A DNA stretch of 64,000 bases from Amoebophrya sp. A120 (Eukaryota > Sar > Dinophyceae > Syndiniales > Amoebophryaceae): contig CAJINV010000007.1 in the NCBI GenBank assembly GCA_905178155.1, positions 1,186,627 through 1,250,626 on the forward strand. Reading direction: 5' to 3'. The translations under genes and the position numbers were made by a program. The number at the start of each line of letters is the position of its first letter. The stretch's first letter is position 1. Positions 24,246-36,239 of this stretch are shown one piece after another. The notes under the pieces were generated by a model. That model saw only the letters and a list, made by a program, of their open reading frames with translations. It was not told where the DNA came from and made no database searches.

Positions 24246-25275
24246 CTTGATGTTGTCTCTTCTGCTAGTATCGTGTTGTGGTCAACCAGCAGCAGAGCTA
24301 GGTACTTAAGACGACGGGTCGTGCACGTGCTAGGCTACTTCTACGAGCTTGAAGCTTGCGAGAACCTGCACAAGGGAGGACGAGCGGCAGCAAGCGGGAG
24401 GTCCTTACGCTCGTCAGACTGATACCTACGCAGGCCCCGCCCTCGCTTTGCTACGTTCACTTGTTTCTGTTTGTATCACATACTACGGATAATAGATAAA
24501 ATTGGGCGACCTTTCCGACACATCGAAAGTAGTGAAAAGGCAAACTTTCACTTCTTCAAGAAACTCACCGATAAACGAGAGAGGCCGAGCTAGGACCCTT
24601 AGGAAGCAAGCAGTCGTGCTCAACGCTTCTCTTTTGGTCGGCAAAGATGATCGGTCGAACTTGAAATTTTTCGGGAAAAACTGCGCTATTTTCAACTGGC
24701 TATCCCTAAGCGATTGGGCAGCAAACACAAAAAGTAAAAAAAGAAAATCAAAATAGACACGACAAAAGAAACAGAGAACGTCGAACAGAAGAAGAGCCAC
24801 ACCTAGAACAACCTCACCTTTCCAGAACCATACGAACCAGCAATACTTTCCGTCTTCTACCGATCGATGGTAACTACAAATAAAGGGATCTTTACAACTT
24901 CTACCTCTTTACTCTGGTGTGAATCGATTTACTGTGCGGGATCCTGAGCAGAAACGGAACACGAGAAAATAAGGACGAGAGAATCCACAGGTCGCAGAAT
25001 ATTAAACAAGCGGAAAACCGACGCTCACCTCGAGCCGCACTTAGTTACCATGCGATGATCGCGTCTACGGTCTTATTGTCTTAAGTAAACAACACTCACT
25101 ATCCAGCGACAACGTGCCCGCACTGGTTCCTTCATCTAGGAGAATGACATGCAGCAGAGCCAGGTGTTGTAGAATGCTGCTTCAGCAGCACATGCCGTTG
25201 CCGATTTGCCGTGTATTAAAGTCAGTTATGTGCACCTTGCAGTCTGCCTCTGTTGCGCGGGAATATATCTCATTT
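24246..25275. other. Intergenic region between the TMTC-like and FKBP genes
   Basis: About 1 kb with only short ORFs. It must hold the TMTC-like promoter and the FKBP 3' UTR. I see no TIR element, tRNA or repeat that can be supported. Confidence 0.4.
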
Positions 25276-26052
25276 TCACAGCTGCTTCGGCTCGTCCCCG
25301 ATGTGGAGCAGCTCGATTTCGAAAACGAGCGTGGCATTGGGTGGGATCGGACCACCTGGTGTGCCTGTGAAGATTTTTGTCAACGCTCGTCGAATCGCTA
25401 TGTTGATGTATCGCATACGTAATTTGTTCCACTGGGATCAAAATAATGTGTCGAGTTTCTCTCTCCTCACTCTGTCTTCGCGACGCTGCCGTGCAAACTT
25501 AAAGGAACAAGTGTGGTAAAACGTACCTTGTGCCCCATACGCGTACCCCGGCGCGCAGAGCAGCTCCGCTTTTTCCCCGACTTTCATCGAGGCCACGCCC
25601 ACGTCCCAGCCAGATATTACCGAACCAGCGCCGATGCGGAAGTCAAACCCGTTTTTCCGGTGCGGTTTTGGGATGGAGGAGTCGAACACCGTCCCGTCGA
25701 GCAGCTTCCCGGTGTAGTGCGCCCACACCTTCTCCTGCTGCTGCGGCATTGCGCCGGTCCCCTCTTTCAGGATCTTTTTCTTCAGCTGCCCATCGCCGGA
25801 CAGGTCGATCGGGAAGGACGCCTCGGCCATGGTGCTGTTTGAAGATTTCTTCTTGGTTGTATCAGGACCTGCAGCTGCCGAGCTGCTTTTGATGCTACTG
25901 TTTGCGGCCGTACCGGCGGATTGCGGCGCCGAGACTCTTGGCTGCGCGGATTCGCGGGCGGTGCTGGAAGCGTGTTCTTCGCCAGTGCCGTCTGCTTCGG
26001 CACTAGAATGCTCAGGAGTGTCGGGGGCGGCGCAAACGCAACAAGAGGTCAT
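25276..26052 (-). CDS. FKBP-type peptidyl-prolyl isomerase with disordered N-terminus (204 aa)
   Basis: Two exons (26052-25527 and 25364-25276) joined by a GT-AG intron of 162 bp total 615 nt, a whole number of codons. The catalytic FKBP domain fills the C-terminal half. Landmarks are KVWAHYTGKLLDGTVFDSS, FRIGAGSVISGWDVGVASM, GEKAELLCAPGYAYGAQG and, across the intron, TPGGPIPPNATLVFEIELL. The Tyr, Phe, Asp, Trp and final Phe positions of the FK506 and proline pocket are present. The first ~75 residues are Ser/Ala/Thr-rich with a Cys-Cys pair (MTSCCVCAAP). Start choice: ATG at 26050-26052; a longer in-frame ORF begins at 26223, and a shorter start at 25830 would give a minimal FKBP. It catalyses cis-trans proline isomerisation, probably in the cytosol since no signal peptide is seen. 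Confidence 0.93.
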
Positions 26053-27445
26053 AGAACGCCGGGGACTTGTTCTTTTGCCAGAAGACCTACTTACCAGGTG
26101 GGGGGGAAAAACTTTGCAGCTCCTACGTTTGGGGTGACGGGGCGAGCAGGAGAGGAGTACTAAACGAATTTTTGCGGAAAAAGTAGCAAGAGGTTGTGGG
26201 CCGCGGTACTTTTTAGTCTGCAAAATTATATCTTTCCTAGGTAGCCTGAAACCAAGATTTGAACGAGCCTGAAAACAAGATTCCTAGGTAGCCTGAGGAC
26301 CAACAAGGCGACGAAGATCAAACTTTACTGTCTTGACCCAAGAAAACCGATTGGTGTACTAGCATTTTAACCTCGTCGGCTAGTACTGCCAATATTCCAG
26401 TGAATGATCATCCGTGTCTCCGCCGTTAGCGTCTCATCTACTGAGTACAGCTTGTGCAGCAGCAGGTCGGTCGCTCAAAAAATTGTTACAACTGTAGATC
26501 TCTTTTCCAGCTGAACATGTTTGAATTTTCCCAGTCACCAGAAAAACCGTCGTGAACAAGAACACCGAAGACGTTCTTGGTACCGTTCCACTTAGGTCGC
26601 GCCGTTGTGGAAAGCCCGTGTTTCGCGCAGGCGCCAATGTTGCGGTATGACAATTGCGGTGAAAAAAAGAAAGATGACACGGGTCGATCGTACAAAGGGT
26701 GGTGGCGTTGAGGGAAAAATTCAAGTTATTTCCAGTAGGGGTTACAATTTTCATTCAAGACTATGATCTCTCAAGTAGTAGTCGTATGGTCAGAAACTGA
26801 CAATGCAATCCAAAATTTTCGTACAAGGAAGAAGTTGCCTAGTAGTGCACAACTCGTGTCAAGTCAAAATGCTATGCGCCAATTGTAGTTTCGTACAGAA
26901 GTATGTAGTTCTACATCGAGGACTCTACTACTAGTTCTACTGTTGGATGCTTGTACTGTTATTTTGATATTTCCATTGACAATTACTACGAGTACGAAGA
27001 TTAAGTCCTCAATCTCTTAAACTACAGGGTGTAACTGATATGTTGATCGGGAAGTTGTCAGTACAGAGAAATGGGAACAACTGAAAAGAGGGTAGCTATG
27101 AATACAACATCTATCAAAACAGGAGAAAAGCTCAAGTCCTAGACTCCTACGCGAGACTGCCATCTCCGTTGTGCACCGTATAAGCAAGCATAAGCACTAC
27201 TTTATCTTCAAAAGCAAATCACCAGCTTCTTCACAGCGTTGAAGATTATTTTTGCTTCTATCTATCAAACGGCGCACGGAGAAGATGAAGATGCAGAGGA
27301 CGGCATGCTTTTAGTGTAGAAATATAGTGTACGACAGCGGGTTAAGTATTTTTTGACAAGTTCAACATCTTCTGCATCAATGTCGCACAATAGTGTAAAA
27401 TAAAATTAGACTGAAATAGTAGAAGAAGAAAGCTTCTGCTAGCTC
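26053..27445. other. AT-rich intergenic region with a small direct repeat
   Basis: About 1.4 kb without a convincing gene. The motif CCTAGGTAGCCTGA occurs at 26236-26249 and 26283-26296, and CCTGAAA-CAAGATT is repeated between them, making a 47-bp partial tandem. A 106-codon minus-strand ORF at 26434-26754 is of doubtful composition and is not called. Confidence 0.4.
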
Positions 27446-29826
27446 CTACCACAACCGTCTTGTCTTGTTAATGTCCGGAAGACTCATCGTCTGGCCGATC
27501 TTCTGCGTTCTGGTTGCGATTCCCTTCAAGGCTCCTTCCCTCCTTTCCTTGGCCAGCTTGGCCTCCTTCCGGACATTAACCACAGAACCCCCGGCGGCGT
27601 CCCGCATAAACTCGGACTTGTCGCGCATCCGCTCGGCGTGGGAGATCTTCCAGGCCTTGAACACGTCGCCCGAGTCCAGCGGCCGGCCCATAAACACCCG
27701 CAGCGTGGACGCCAGTTTCGTCGGGCTGGACAGCGATTTCTGCTGCTTGTCGAAATAGCCTCGCTGCTTCTCAAAGGTTTCCCGGATTTTCGCGCAGGCG
27801 TCGGGCAAGCAATTCCGTTCCCTTATCGGCTGGTAATTGTGGAAGTAAATCGTCGCAGACGCGTCGCCCGCGTACTGTTTCGCCAAACTCGCGGCGTCGC
27901 CAAGGGCTGTGAAATTATTTTCCGGAGCATCATCTTCGTAATCGTCTTCGCGTGAAAAAAAAATGCACATCAAACGCTACCAAGAGACCACAGAAAAGAT
28001 CAAAATCACATCTTCACATCACTAAGAAATAATTATCAAGCGAATACTTGTGGACGTGGAGCACACAAACAAATGTTGACAAAAATGATTCCACTTTTCA
28101 AAACAAATCCAAATCAAACACGGAGAAAATCTTATATACGTCTTCCAGCCGTTGTCCATCTCGGCATAATGACGTGCGGGTCTGCGGACTTCTGTGTTTT
28201 CGCGAACTTGCGCAGTGTCGCGGTCGGTTCGCGGTTTACCACCTGCGCCTTCTTTACGGAGGAGCTCAGCTTTGGCAAGTATTTGTTCTGGTAAAGCCGC
28301 TTCTTCAGCGGCGGGAGACTGTTCAGCCACTCGTCCGCCGGCGGCCTTTCCCGGTGCGGGATCATGTCAATGGTCTGGCCGTGCTGCACCCCGTAGGAGC
28401 CAATCGAGTGCTCGCCGCGGAAGTAAGACTTGGCCTGCACGTGGAGAAGACGGATGTCCCGCTGCTTCAGCCTGGTGTTTTTTTTTGGAAGGGGAAATAT
28501 TTGAGCGAAAAAAGTGGCGTTCGTAGAGTAGATTCTCGAGATTGCACTTGTCTATATAGCTCTTGGAAAAGTCATTTTATTGCGTCTTCTTCTGCAAAAA
28601 GGGATGTTTATGCACAAACCCTTCGTAAGTTCACATATATCAAGCTTCATGTGTAGTCAGTCTACCTGCTTTATATAGCACATGATCGTGAAAATAGCAG
28701 AAGAAGAAACCTCAACATTAGTACCCTGTCAGGTCCGCAATTCTGTTCTTCAAACTGGGGCTATTTTCCCTGCTTCCCGGGACGTAATTTTCGATTTTTT
28801 GCTTCAACAAGTTTCTCTTCAGGTCCTCCGGTGTTCTGGGCGCGGAAACGGGGAGATCGGGGTCCACGGTGAGTTTGATGCAGTCCCCACTGTAGGGGAA
28901 AAATACATTCACGTCGATATCGTAATCCTGCGCCGCATAGTTCCGCCTCCCGTCTGGCGTCGGCACGGGCATAGACCTGATAAAAGATGAACATATTCAC
29001 GATTGGAGAATTTCTATGTATACATGCCACGCCGTCAACGAATTGTGAAGTTCTTTCAATATTCATGTCGAAAATATTAACAGCATAAAGGGTCCTCCTC
29101 GTGTGCAAAGATGTGGAGACATTTCTTATCCGCAATCAATGTCAACGCACCAACACGAGCAGTCCTCGTTGAATAAATGATTCATGAATATTTTTACCTG
29201 TCCACGTTCTCTAAGCTCGTTCCGCCGTACCGCAGCGGTCGGCCACTCCCGACCCTTCTCCTCCGCCTGCTGCCGCCGGTGTCCTCCAGTGGCGGGTCCT
29301 TGCTCGACCCCCACTCTACATACCCTTTCTTATTAGTCATTTCTGACGAGCCGGGGGTAGCAGAAGCAGGGCCTGCGGCGCCGTCTAAAGAAGTAGCACC
29401 GCCGTTATTCTTCAACAGCGTCGGCAGCATGTGGTTTTTCCGCGCGATCTCCTGCACGTAGTCCTGGACCGCGGCGTCCGACACCTGCAGGGCGGGAGAG
29501 AGCACCATGGTGTTCGGTGGCTTGGTGTTGGCTGAGAATTGACTCTTCGACTGTTGTAAAAATTATCCTGCAGGTGAAGATGTCGCGTACTTGTATGTTA
29601 TTCTTATTCCCGTCGCCGTCCACAACCTATGGGACCGAAATCAACCAAGACTTTCCTGTAGATGACGTCGTGCCTAGTATCGCAAAACCTGCGTCACCTC
29701 AAAGGCTTCTACGTCTTCACGCATCTTGTTCTGTTTTCTGCTTTCCAGAATGAGACGATTGGAAATGTCAAATGAAATCTCGTAGCCATCCGGCTCCTCT
29801 ATATCGGGAAATCGGATCAAATACTC
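27446..29826 (-). CDS. Protein with a ubiquitin-like fold region (5' end not found)
   Basis: Five exons, 29826-29698, 29484-29198, 28976-28725, 28471-28140 and 27945-27446, joined by GT-AG introns, total 1,500 nt: exactly 500 codons with the stop. The first exon (EYLIRFPDIEEPDGYEISF) begins after an acceptor AG and lacks an ATG, so at least one upstream exon is missing. Exon 2 ends with a short Arg-rich stretch. Exons 3 and 4 together look like a ubiquitin-like beta-grasp: DIDVNVFFPYSGDCIKLTV at the start and GEHSIGSYGVQHGQTIDMI at the end. The C-terminal exon is basic and helical (EAKLAKERREGALKGIATRT). There is no signal peptide or membrane helix. The ubiquitin-like assignment is inference from pattern only; it could be a microtubule- or cilium-associated protein. 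Confidence 0.75.
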
Positions 29827-31209
29827 CTGGTGGAAATCTCGTATAAAGTGTATAAAAATTGAAAATCTTCTTCGCGAGAGTTGTGAGTGTGTTCTGAGCG
29901 GCCCTTAGATCTTTTTTTAAAAAGTTTAAAGCAGCTGAACCTCCTTAGGTCACTGTCAGTGATGGTTTTTTTTTTGAAGTGTGGCGAGATTATGAAGAAA
30001 AAAACCGATCGGGAAAAAAAGAGCAACATACACTTTTTACCCTTGCAAAGAAGACATATCAGACGTATGCAATGGCGCACGACAAAAAATGGGAAGGACG
30101 AACGACAAGAGAACCGGACTAGCTGAACGGAAAGAAGCAAACCGGTCTCCACGTGAACGAGCTGCTACGAATGAAACGCACGAAAGTAAGTGACACAACG
30201 CACGATTTAGGTTTTGAGATGTCGCACTACACGAGCCAAATTTGTATTCATGTGAACGTATTAATTGAGTGGTAGCGCCATGCGACGTCGAGAGCGATGT
30301 TGTGGCAGCAGAAACGTAGTACGATTTTTGTATCGCGTCGAAGCTGAACGAAACCAAACACAGCGCCGATCTTCTGGGAGGCTTCAAACAGCAGACTCCC
30401 GAAAGTACCTCCGCCTGGTGAATTCTCTGGACCTTTATGTTGCTGGAAGATGGGGGCTGATAATTAGGGAAGGAACGGGTGGAAAAAAGCAAAGCCTATC
30501 TGTTCGGTCGGACGTAGCAAGTGCGTATCAGGCTCTTTGGCTCTTTTCTCTTTAAGGGGTCGTGGGGGGAGTAATTACAAAAGAAAAAAATCAATTCAAA
30601 CATGTGACTTCCAAAAAAATCCTCAAGCTCTGGGAGGCAGAGTGAGCTGCACCACCTAGCGCGATGAAAATAAATCCCTCCTCGTATGATGAACGCTACT
30701 AGTAGTGTCAACAAAAGTAGGAAGCAACAAGTTTTTTGATGTCGGATTTTGGGTTACGGCTAAATTGGCATGACGGGGGATTTTGGGCTAGATGAAAATG
30801 GTTTTTGGAAAATACTGTACTTACTTGAACGTTGTGGTTGTATGAATCACAATTATCCAAAAGAAAATGACGAAAAATGAGAAAAGAAAAAAAAAACAGA
30901 AGTGAACTAGTCTTAAAAGTGAAGTAGTTGTAACAAACTGATGAAACTCACATACTGTGCATACTGTGAAAAAAATTCTAGGGATGATACTAGGCTGTTA
31001 GCAATGAAAGAAAAACTCCGGTAAAGTGTAATTCTGCTTCAGGTCCTAGATACTGCTCGACATAATGCGGTGCTTCTTCTCCTTCTCTGGAGCGGAGTCC
31101 AGCTTCACCTACCAAGAAATATTTTTGAAGTGTCGTATTCGTTTTACCGCGTATAAAAATTCAGACCACCTTTTTCGTCGAGTTGTGCAACTCGTCTCCA
31201 CTTCCGGGC
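29827..31209. other. Intergenic or unresolved 5' region
   Basis: About 1.4 kb, AT-rich, with runs of A and T. It probably includes the missing first exon(s) and promoter of the ubiquitin-like gene and the 3' UTR of the next gene. Short ORFs (for example 30037-30492 minus) have no recognisable features. Confidence 0.35.
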
Positions 31210-32369
31210 TCAGGTCGCCCAGGTGTGCGCCCCCTTCTGCTGGCCCGCCCGCATGGTTTCTTGCTTTCCCTTGGTTCCCTTTTTGCCCTTCCAGGACGTC
31301 GAGGAACCCTTGTACTATGGACTGCAAAAATGTCTGGGTCTGGAAGGTTGGAACTTGTTATGCCAACCTTGGACTCTACAAACTTCTGTATTGCATGACC
31401 AGCAAGAGGACTCCGGTTTGTGCTACGCGCGGAGGGCATTTGTCATGCGGAATGGGCATCAGGAAGGCCTCTAAAAATCTGTGATGCTAGGGCTTCCATG
31501 ACAGACATTCTGTGTCATGCAAAAACAGCATAACAAATTCGGACTCTTCCAGACCCAGACATTTTTACATTTGATATGTACTCCATCCGTACGACCGTGC
31601 CCGCGGGCGCCATGCCCTTGACGCCCTTGCCTCGCTCCCGGCTCTGGGCGGGGGTCGGCACCACGGGAGCAGGCGCGGGCGGAGCGGGGGCCGCGTACGG
31701 GTCCTCGCCCCAGTCTTCCTCGTAGCCGTACCCATCGTCGTGCCACTCATCGCCTCCCCATTCGTCGCCCCCATATCCCTGGCCCCCGCCCCATTCGTCG
31801 TGTCCCCACCACTGGTTCGGGAGGTTATGGAAGAAAAAAACATGCGTAACCGTAAGTCTATGAAATGCAAAGTAAGTAGCACGCAACATCGCAGATACAG
31901 TTCTCATGTTTGCCAACACCGTCTTGAAATAAAGTCCTCTACTTCTCATATGTGTCTAGTACCTGTGCAGGACTACGTACAGTCTTTCTCTGTCACGCAG
32001 AACAAATTTGTGCTGACATGCTGCCACTCAAAGTTGTAGACCACACCCACAACAACGCATTTTTTTTTCTCTTGCGTAGAGGTACACAAACTTGTAGTAG
32101 TAGAAGGCCGCGCCTCCTGCAAGTGCGAGACCGAGAATAACGAGCACGACAACTAGCCCCGTTTCCATGAGTTGGCGCCGCGGCGCATTTTCTTGCTGCG
32201 ACGCATCGCCCGCCGTCCCGCTGCTGCTCTCGAACTCGGCTCGGGCAAGCTGAATCTGCCCCGCCCCGAGCGCCACGACTAGTGCCGTCGACACATCGCG
32301 CACCACCGACAGGCTGCTGGTCCCGGAGCAGCCCTGACCTCTGCAACTTCTGGACAGCGCCGAGTACAT
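31210..32369 (-). CDS. Small type I membrane protein with Gly/Asp/Trp-rich tail (205 aa)
   Basis: Exons 32369-32088, 31811-31577 and 31315-31210. The first intron is GT-AG; the second is an introner. Coding length is 618 nt, a whole number of codons. An N-terminal segment (residues about 20-45) may be a signal peptide. A clear transmembrane helix follows (VVVLVILGLALAGGAAFYY, about 72-92). After it comes a low-complexity tail with DEWGGG, GGDEWGGDEWHDD and EEDWGED repeats, then a Pro/Ala stretch. The end is very basic (SWKGKKGTKGKQETMRAG). The acidic Trp-rich segment beside a basic end suggests a protein-interaction tail. Function unknown. Confidence 0.75.
31316..31576. mobile_element. Introner element, family A copy 5 (261 bp)
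   Basis: TIR TATGGACTGCAAAAATGTCT with an inverted right end (AGACATTTTTACATTTGATA). Exact duplication TGTAC. Removal joins VRMEY to KGSSTSW of the small membrane protein in frame. Confidence 0.92.
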
Positions 32370-32509
32370 CTTTTGGTGCCGCGGTTTTTCACGAGGAGAA
32401 AAGATGGGGGCTGTGTATGTTTTCCTCTATATTCTTATTCGAGCAGGGGATGAAGTCGTGTAGCAAGAAACAACTTGATATTTATTTCTTGACTGCTTGA
32501 GTAGTGATA

Positions 32510-32869
32510 TTATGATGAATTAAAACACTGGAGTGTTGCATTAAAAAGCGTCCGTACGGGACCGTGGGAATCCTTCGGGAACTGGAGCCATGGTGCGATA
32601 AGATATTCATTGTTCAGTGACAAAAACAAAGAAAACTCACATGCAAACCCACATTGCTCCACCGAGTCATGACCTTCTACGATGGGACCGAAGCGATAGT
32701 ACGCCGGTGTGGCTAAACCGCTGTACGAAAGGGTCAATGGGTGTACGAATGCGAATTCCTGGACGACAGAGATTGGCTTAATGACAGCGAGATCACAAGA
32801 GAAAAGGACGAAGTCTTCGTGCACCGAGGCTGTTGATAGAAGACGAAAACCGACAATGACGTAGCTCAT
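32510..32869 (-). CDS. Possible small gene, exon structure uncertain
   Basis: A 119-codon frame with protein-like composition (VGFRLLSTASVHEDFVLFS, YRFGPIVEGHDSVEQCG). A strong donor, GTGAGT, occurs on the minus strand at 32641, and acceptor-like CTCCAG at 32583-32588. The frame may therefore be an exon of 32869-32642 plus a short last exon. No domain recognised. It could equally be part of a larger gene with exons upstream of 32869. Confidence 0.4.
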   Translation of the reverse strand: MSYVIVGFRLLSTASVHEDFVLFSCDLAVIKPISVVQEFAFVHPLTLSYSGLATPAYYRFGPIVEGHDSVEQCGFACEFSLFLSLNNEYLIAPWLQFPKDSHGPVRTLFNATLQCFNSS

Positions 32870-33173
32870 TCCTCTTGTTTGTTTTCACACGAGAAGCTGC
32901 GAACGCACTTACTTAGGCGGCAGGCACGGTTAAATGTCCACAGTCACGTACTTCCTAGTCGGACTTGCTTTGATTCTTTCGAATATTTCGGACAAAAACG
33001 CGCTTCATGATGTGCCAGTGTGCAGCTACCATGATCATGCCCCTCCGTAACACTAGTCCGCGCGTGATAAAAGTGCGTGGTGTCGCGCAGCAGCCATGGT
33101 GGGACTACCTACGCGTCATGCAGAAGAAGATGATGAAAAAAAGCGATCACAATTTTCACTTCTATGTAGTGTA
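32870..33173. other. Short spacer
   Basis: About 300 bp between the possible small gene and the cyclophilin stop. Nothing supported beyond UTR-type sequence. Confidence 0.35.
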
Positions 33174-34407
33174 TCAATTTCCCTCCTCGTCCAAGATCTC
33201 GCCACAATCCACGATGGTCACCTTGCGGCGCGGCACGCCACTGCGGTCCCCACAGTTTTCGATCATTTGCATCACTCTTTTCGCCGTTTTCAACCGGTCC
33301 ACCACCTGCCCGAATACCACGTGCTTGCCGTCCAAATGCGGCAGCGCTCGGCCAAACGTGATGAAGAACTGGGCAGAGTTCGTGTTCTTCCCCGCATTGG
33401 CGCAGGACAGGAGGTACTTTCCGCCCAGATGTTTCAACACAAAGTTCTCGTCCGGGTACCACCGCGTCTCCCCCTTCGGCAGCCTATGGGATTCTCAAAC
33501 GCTAGTACATTGCTCCCTGTTACAGGAACCTGTGACGCAAGGAGACCCGGAAGCATGAATTGGGAAGTTTGCGCGTCTTACACATACAAATCCACAACTA
33601 CGGTGGATTACCATGCTCCTATGAAGGGCGTCGAGACATTGCCACGCTAAGTGAGTAGCTGGAAGATCGGGTGGGGCTGGCGGCCAATAGTGATTTTACA
33701 TGACAAAAAATCATGTAACAGGGGCGATCCGTACAAAAACGTTTGAGAGATCCATACAAGCCCCCTGTTCCGTCAAAGTGGGAAATGTCGCCGCCCTGCG
33801 CCATGAAGCCGGGGATGATCCGGTGCATCGGCACGTTTTCATAGCTTCCGATCCGGCAAAATCGCTGGAACCGGTCGGCAGTCTCCGGGACGATGTGCTC
33901 GAACAACTCGATTTCCACCCGGTGGGTGGATTTACTACCGTTGTACTGCTCAATTTCGAAATCGAGCCACACCAGCGGGTTCTGCGCGATAGCCGGCGCG
34001 GGGGACGAGTTCTTTTGTCCTCTGCTGTCGTCTCGCCTTCCCCGGCTGTCCTTGCTGCGCCCCCTACTGCCATGGTTTCTTCTACCCCGCGGCTTCTCTT
34101 CCCTGTAGTCGCGGTCCTTGGCCGCGCCTGTTGCTGGTCGTGCACTTGATTTACCACTACCGCGGTCCCGGGAATCAACATCATCGCGCCGCCTTTCATT
34201 TCTCTTCTCCCTCTCGTGGTCCCCTGTTCTGCGCCCCCGACTTCTGCTTTGTTCCCTTTTCTTACTAGCCGCGGGGCTCCGGCTCCTGCTACCGCTGCGG
34301 TTTCGCGTGCTGCGTTTCCGATCCCGATCCCGATCGCGCCGGCCGGAGGAACTGCGCTTGCGGTTTTGCTTTTTGTCCCGCCGTCCGCGGCTCCGAGAGG
34401 AGGGCAT
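33174..34407 (-). CDS. SR-rich cyclophilin, nuclear peptidyl-prolyl isomerase (318 aa)
   Basis: Exons 34407-33757 and 33484-33174 joined across an introner give 957 nt, a whole number of codons. Residues 1 to about 140 are Arg/Ser/Lys/Asp-rich (many RS, RD and SR dipeptides), as in spliceosome-associated cyclophilins. The cyclophilin fold follows: VWLDFEIEQYNGSK, HRVEIELFEHIVPETADRF, HRIIPGFMAQGGDISHFDG, TGGLPKGETRWYPDENF across the intron, SCANAGKNTNSAQFFITF, LDGKHVVFGQVV. Catalytic Arg (in HRIIPGFMAQGG) and the Phe and Gln of SAQFFITF are present. The active-site tryptophan of CypA is replaced by His in LDGKHVVFGQV, as in many divergent cyclophilins. The basic RS region predicts nuclear or speckle location. 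Confidence 0.93.
33485..33756. mobile_element. Introner element, family F copy 1 (272 bp)
   Basis: TIR TATGGGATTCTCAAACG versus inverted right end TATGGATCTCTCAAACG. Duplication CAGCC/CAAGC. It splits the cyclophilin domain immediately after GTGG; removal restores the conserved GGLPKGETRW region. Confidence 0.88.
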
Positions 34408-35396
34408 GGTGAGTGGACAGACTGCTAACTAAAACTATCTAAAAACTCCGCGGATATATTATCACAGCAACTAGTCAAAGCAGTACAGACTCAAGGCGGG
34501 ACATAATCACGGAACTACAAACAGCTCAACAACTACCGCAACATATTGCAACTTTAGAAAATCATACAGAAAATCACTGTGATTTTTCTTGTTTCCCTTT
34601 TTCTTTTTGCACCGTCGTCCACGAAATCAAGTTTCCGATTCGTTTGCGTATCGATCCTTCTGCGGCAGTGCTGCGCAACATCTGGCGCGTATCGTGACAT
34701 ACGGATGAGATCGCGCAGTTTGTATTAAAGTAGCTCTAAATACCGGGCTCAAAATCGTCTTTCTCCGTTTCAGCTCGATCTGAGATGCAACTTTTCACAA
34801 GTGGAACGAACACCAAATACAGCTGCCATCTTCAAACGGCACCTTTCTCTTCGGCTGTTTTGACATCTGGTTTCGTTTTGTGAAGGGACTTCAATGTGTT
34901 CTTGCGAGGGTGCCCTGCTCCTTTTCAAAGAAACGGTCCGTGGGAGCAGGAAGGTTCATGATCATCTGTTGGGTAAAAACAAGCTGCGCATCAGCTTAAG
35001 TCCAAAATCCATCGGTGCAGTTGAAAGACACGGCGCGCAAGCGATTGCCCCACCGCATATGGTTTGGGTTGCCACAACAACAAATTTAATTTTTCACTCG
35101 CATGAAGATGCACTTCTTGGACTTACATTCTATGTCTACTCTGACTCTTCTACGCGTGGGGCGTAGATGTGGTTCGAGGGACCCATGATACTTTATACAG
35201 TCATATGATAAAGTAGCGCCTCCTGCAGGACCAAAAGACTTCCTTTTTCGCTATGCTAGTCCTACTGTAGTTGCGCGTATTGATGTGCTGCTCTCATCTG
35301 TTAAACTAATCCTTCCATGTTTAGTCCTTCAGTTTTTGATCATACACGATGTTGAAGACATCAGTCGTTTCTTTACTAGTACTTCTTACTTCTGCC
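34408..35396. other. Intergenic region, no gene supported
   Basis: About 1 kb upstream of the cyclophilin start. A plus-strand 90-codon ORF at 34894-35166 has ordinary composition and no visible domain, so it is not called. No TIR element is visible. Confidence 0.4.
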
Positions 35397-36239
35397 CTAA
35401 GCACTCCCCATGACCGCTCTTTGTTGCATTTCGTTTTTCAGCTCCGCGCACTTCTGCAGCTCCTCGCCATTGCACTGCGCGTCCGCGAGCACGCCTCCGA
35501 GGTCCTCCACCCGCTTTCGCAGCGCAGCCACCAGCTGCCGTTCCGCGATCAGGGCTCGCCGGGCGAGTTCCAGCTTCGTCCGGCATGGCAGGTCATCCGT
35601 CTGCGTGCCGATGGTGCCGCGGAGGTCCTCGTAAAACATGTCCCTTGGTGGAGGAGATGCTGTGGTTTTGTCTTTTATTCCAGAAGTAGTAGATGTTGAA
35701 CTGGCTGTCGTCGTCGTCGAGAATGGTCGTGTTGCGCTGTAATTGGCCCCACCGATAGAAGTCGCCGAACCTCGCGTCGCACTATTATCGGTACTAAACG
35801 CCACACGACCTCCGGTAGACCCGCCGGGTACTGAAACACCGCCAGTGCCACCGGTTGACGACGACACCCTTCCCGCTGAGTAGTTTCCCTTGCCAATCCC
35901 CACTTGACGTCCCGCCGCTTCCTCCGCCTGCTGCTGCAGCCACTTGCCCGAAAACCGCCGGCTGATTGGGGCGGGCTTGCTGGAAGAAGTTTCGCTGGAC
36001 TTGAAGAGCGAAAAGCGGGGCAGGAAAGAGGCCGCACGCCCGCGGCCAGAACTGGTGAGTTGGGACCACATTGATTGTCTACTGGGACAGCTTGTTTCTT
36101 TTGTGTAGAAACTAGAACTCCATCTAGAACTTCTTGTTATTATTTGCGTCGGGGTTATGAAGCTTATGATTGTAGTACGCGAGCAAAAATTTCCAAAACA
36201 AAGTACGTTGCAGGATTTAATTCGATTTCTTGTCGTCAC
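35397..36239 (-). CDS. Ser/Thr/Gly-rich protein with C-terminal coiled coil
   Basis: A single 280-codon frame ending at 35397. The N-terminal 60 residues read like translated non-coding sequence. The true start may be the ATG at 36069-36071 (MWSQLTSSGRGRAASFLP), or an exon joined to an upstream part. The middle is low-complexity Ser/Thr/Gly (GGTGGVSVPGGSTGGRVAF). The C-terminus is a predicted coiled coil (RRALIAERQLVAALRKRVED, then ELQKCAELKNEMQQRA). No membrane helix in the confident part. Function unknown; the layout suits a cytoskeletal or scaffold protein. Confidence 0.65.
   Translation of the reverse strand: MTTRNRIKSCNVLCFGNFCSRTTIISFITPTQIITRSSRWSSSFYTKETSCPSRQSMWSQLTSSGRGRAASFLPRFSLFKSSETSSSKPAPISRRFSGKWLQQQAEEAAGRQVGIGKGNYSAGRVSSSTGGTGGVSVPGGSTGGRVAFSTDNSATRGSATSIGGANYSATRPFSTTTTASSTSTTSGIKDKTTASPPPRDMFYEDLRGTIGTQTDDLPCRTKLELARRALIAERQLVAALRKRVEDLGGVLADAQCNGEELQKCAELKNEMQQRAVMGSA

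Noticed and set aside
25438-26223. FKBP start at 26223 and ORF extension to 25438
   Set aside because: The N-terminal extension reads like translated UTR and the 3' extension runs into the intron; the two-exon model with a 205-codon total fits the family.
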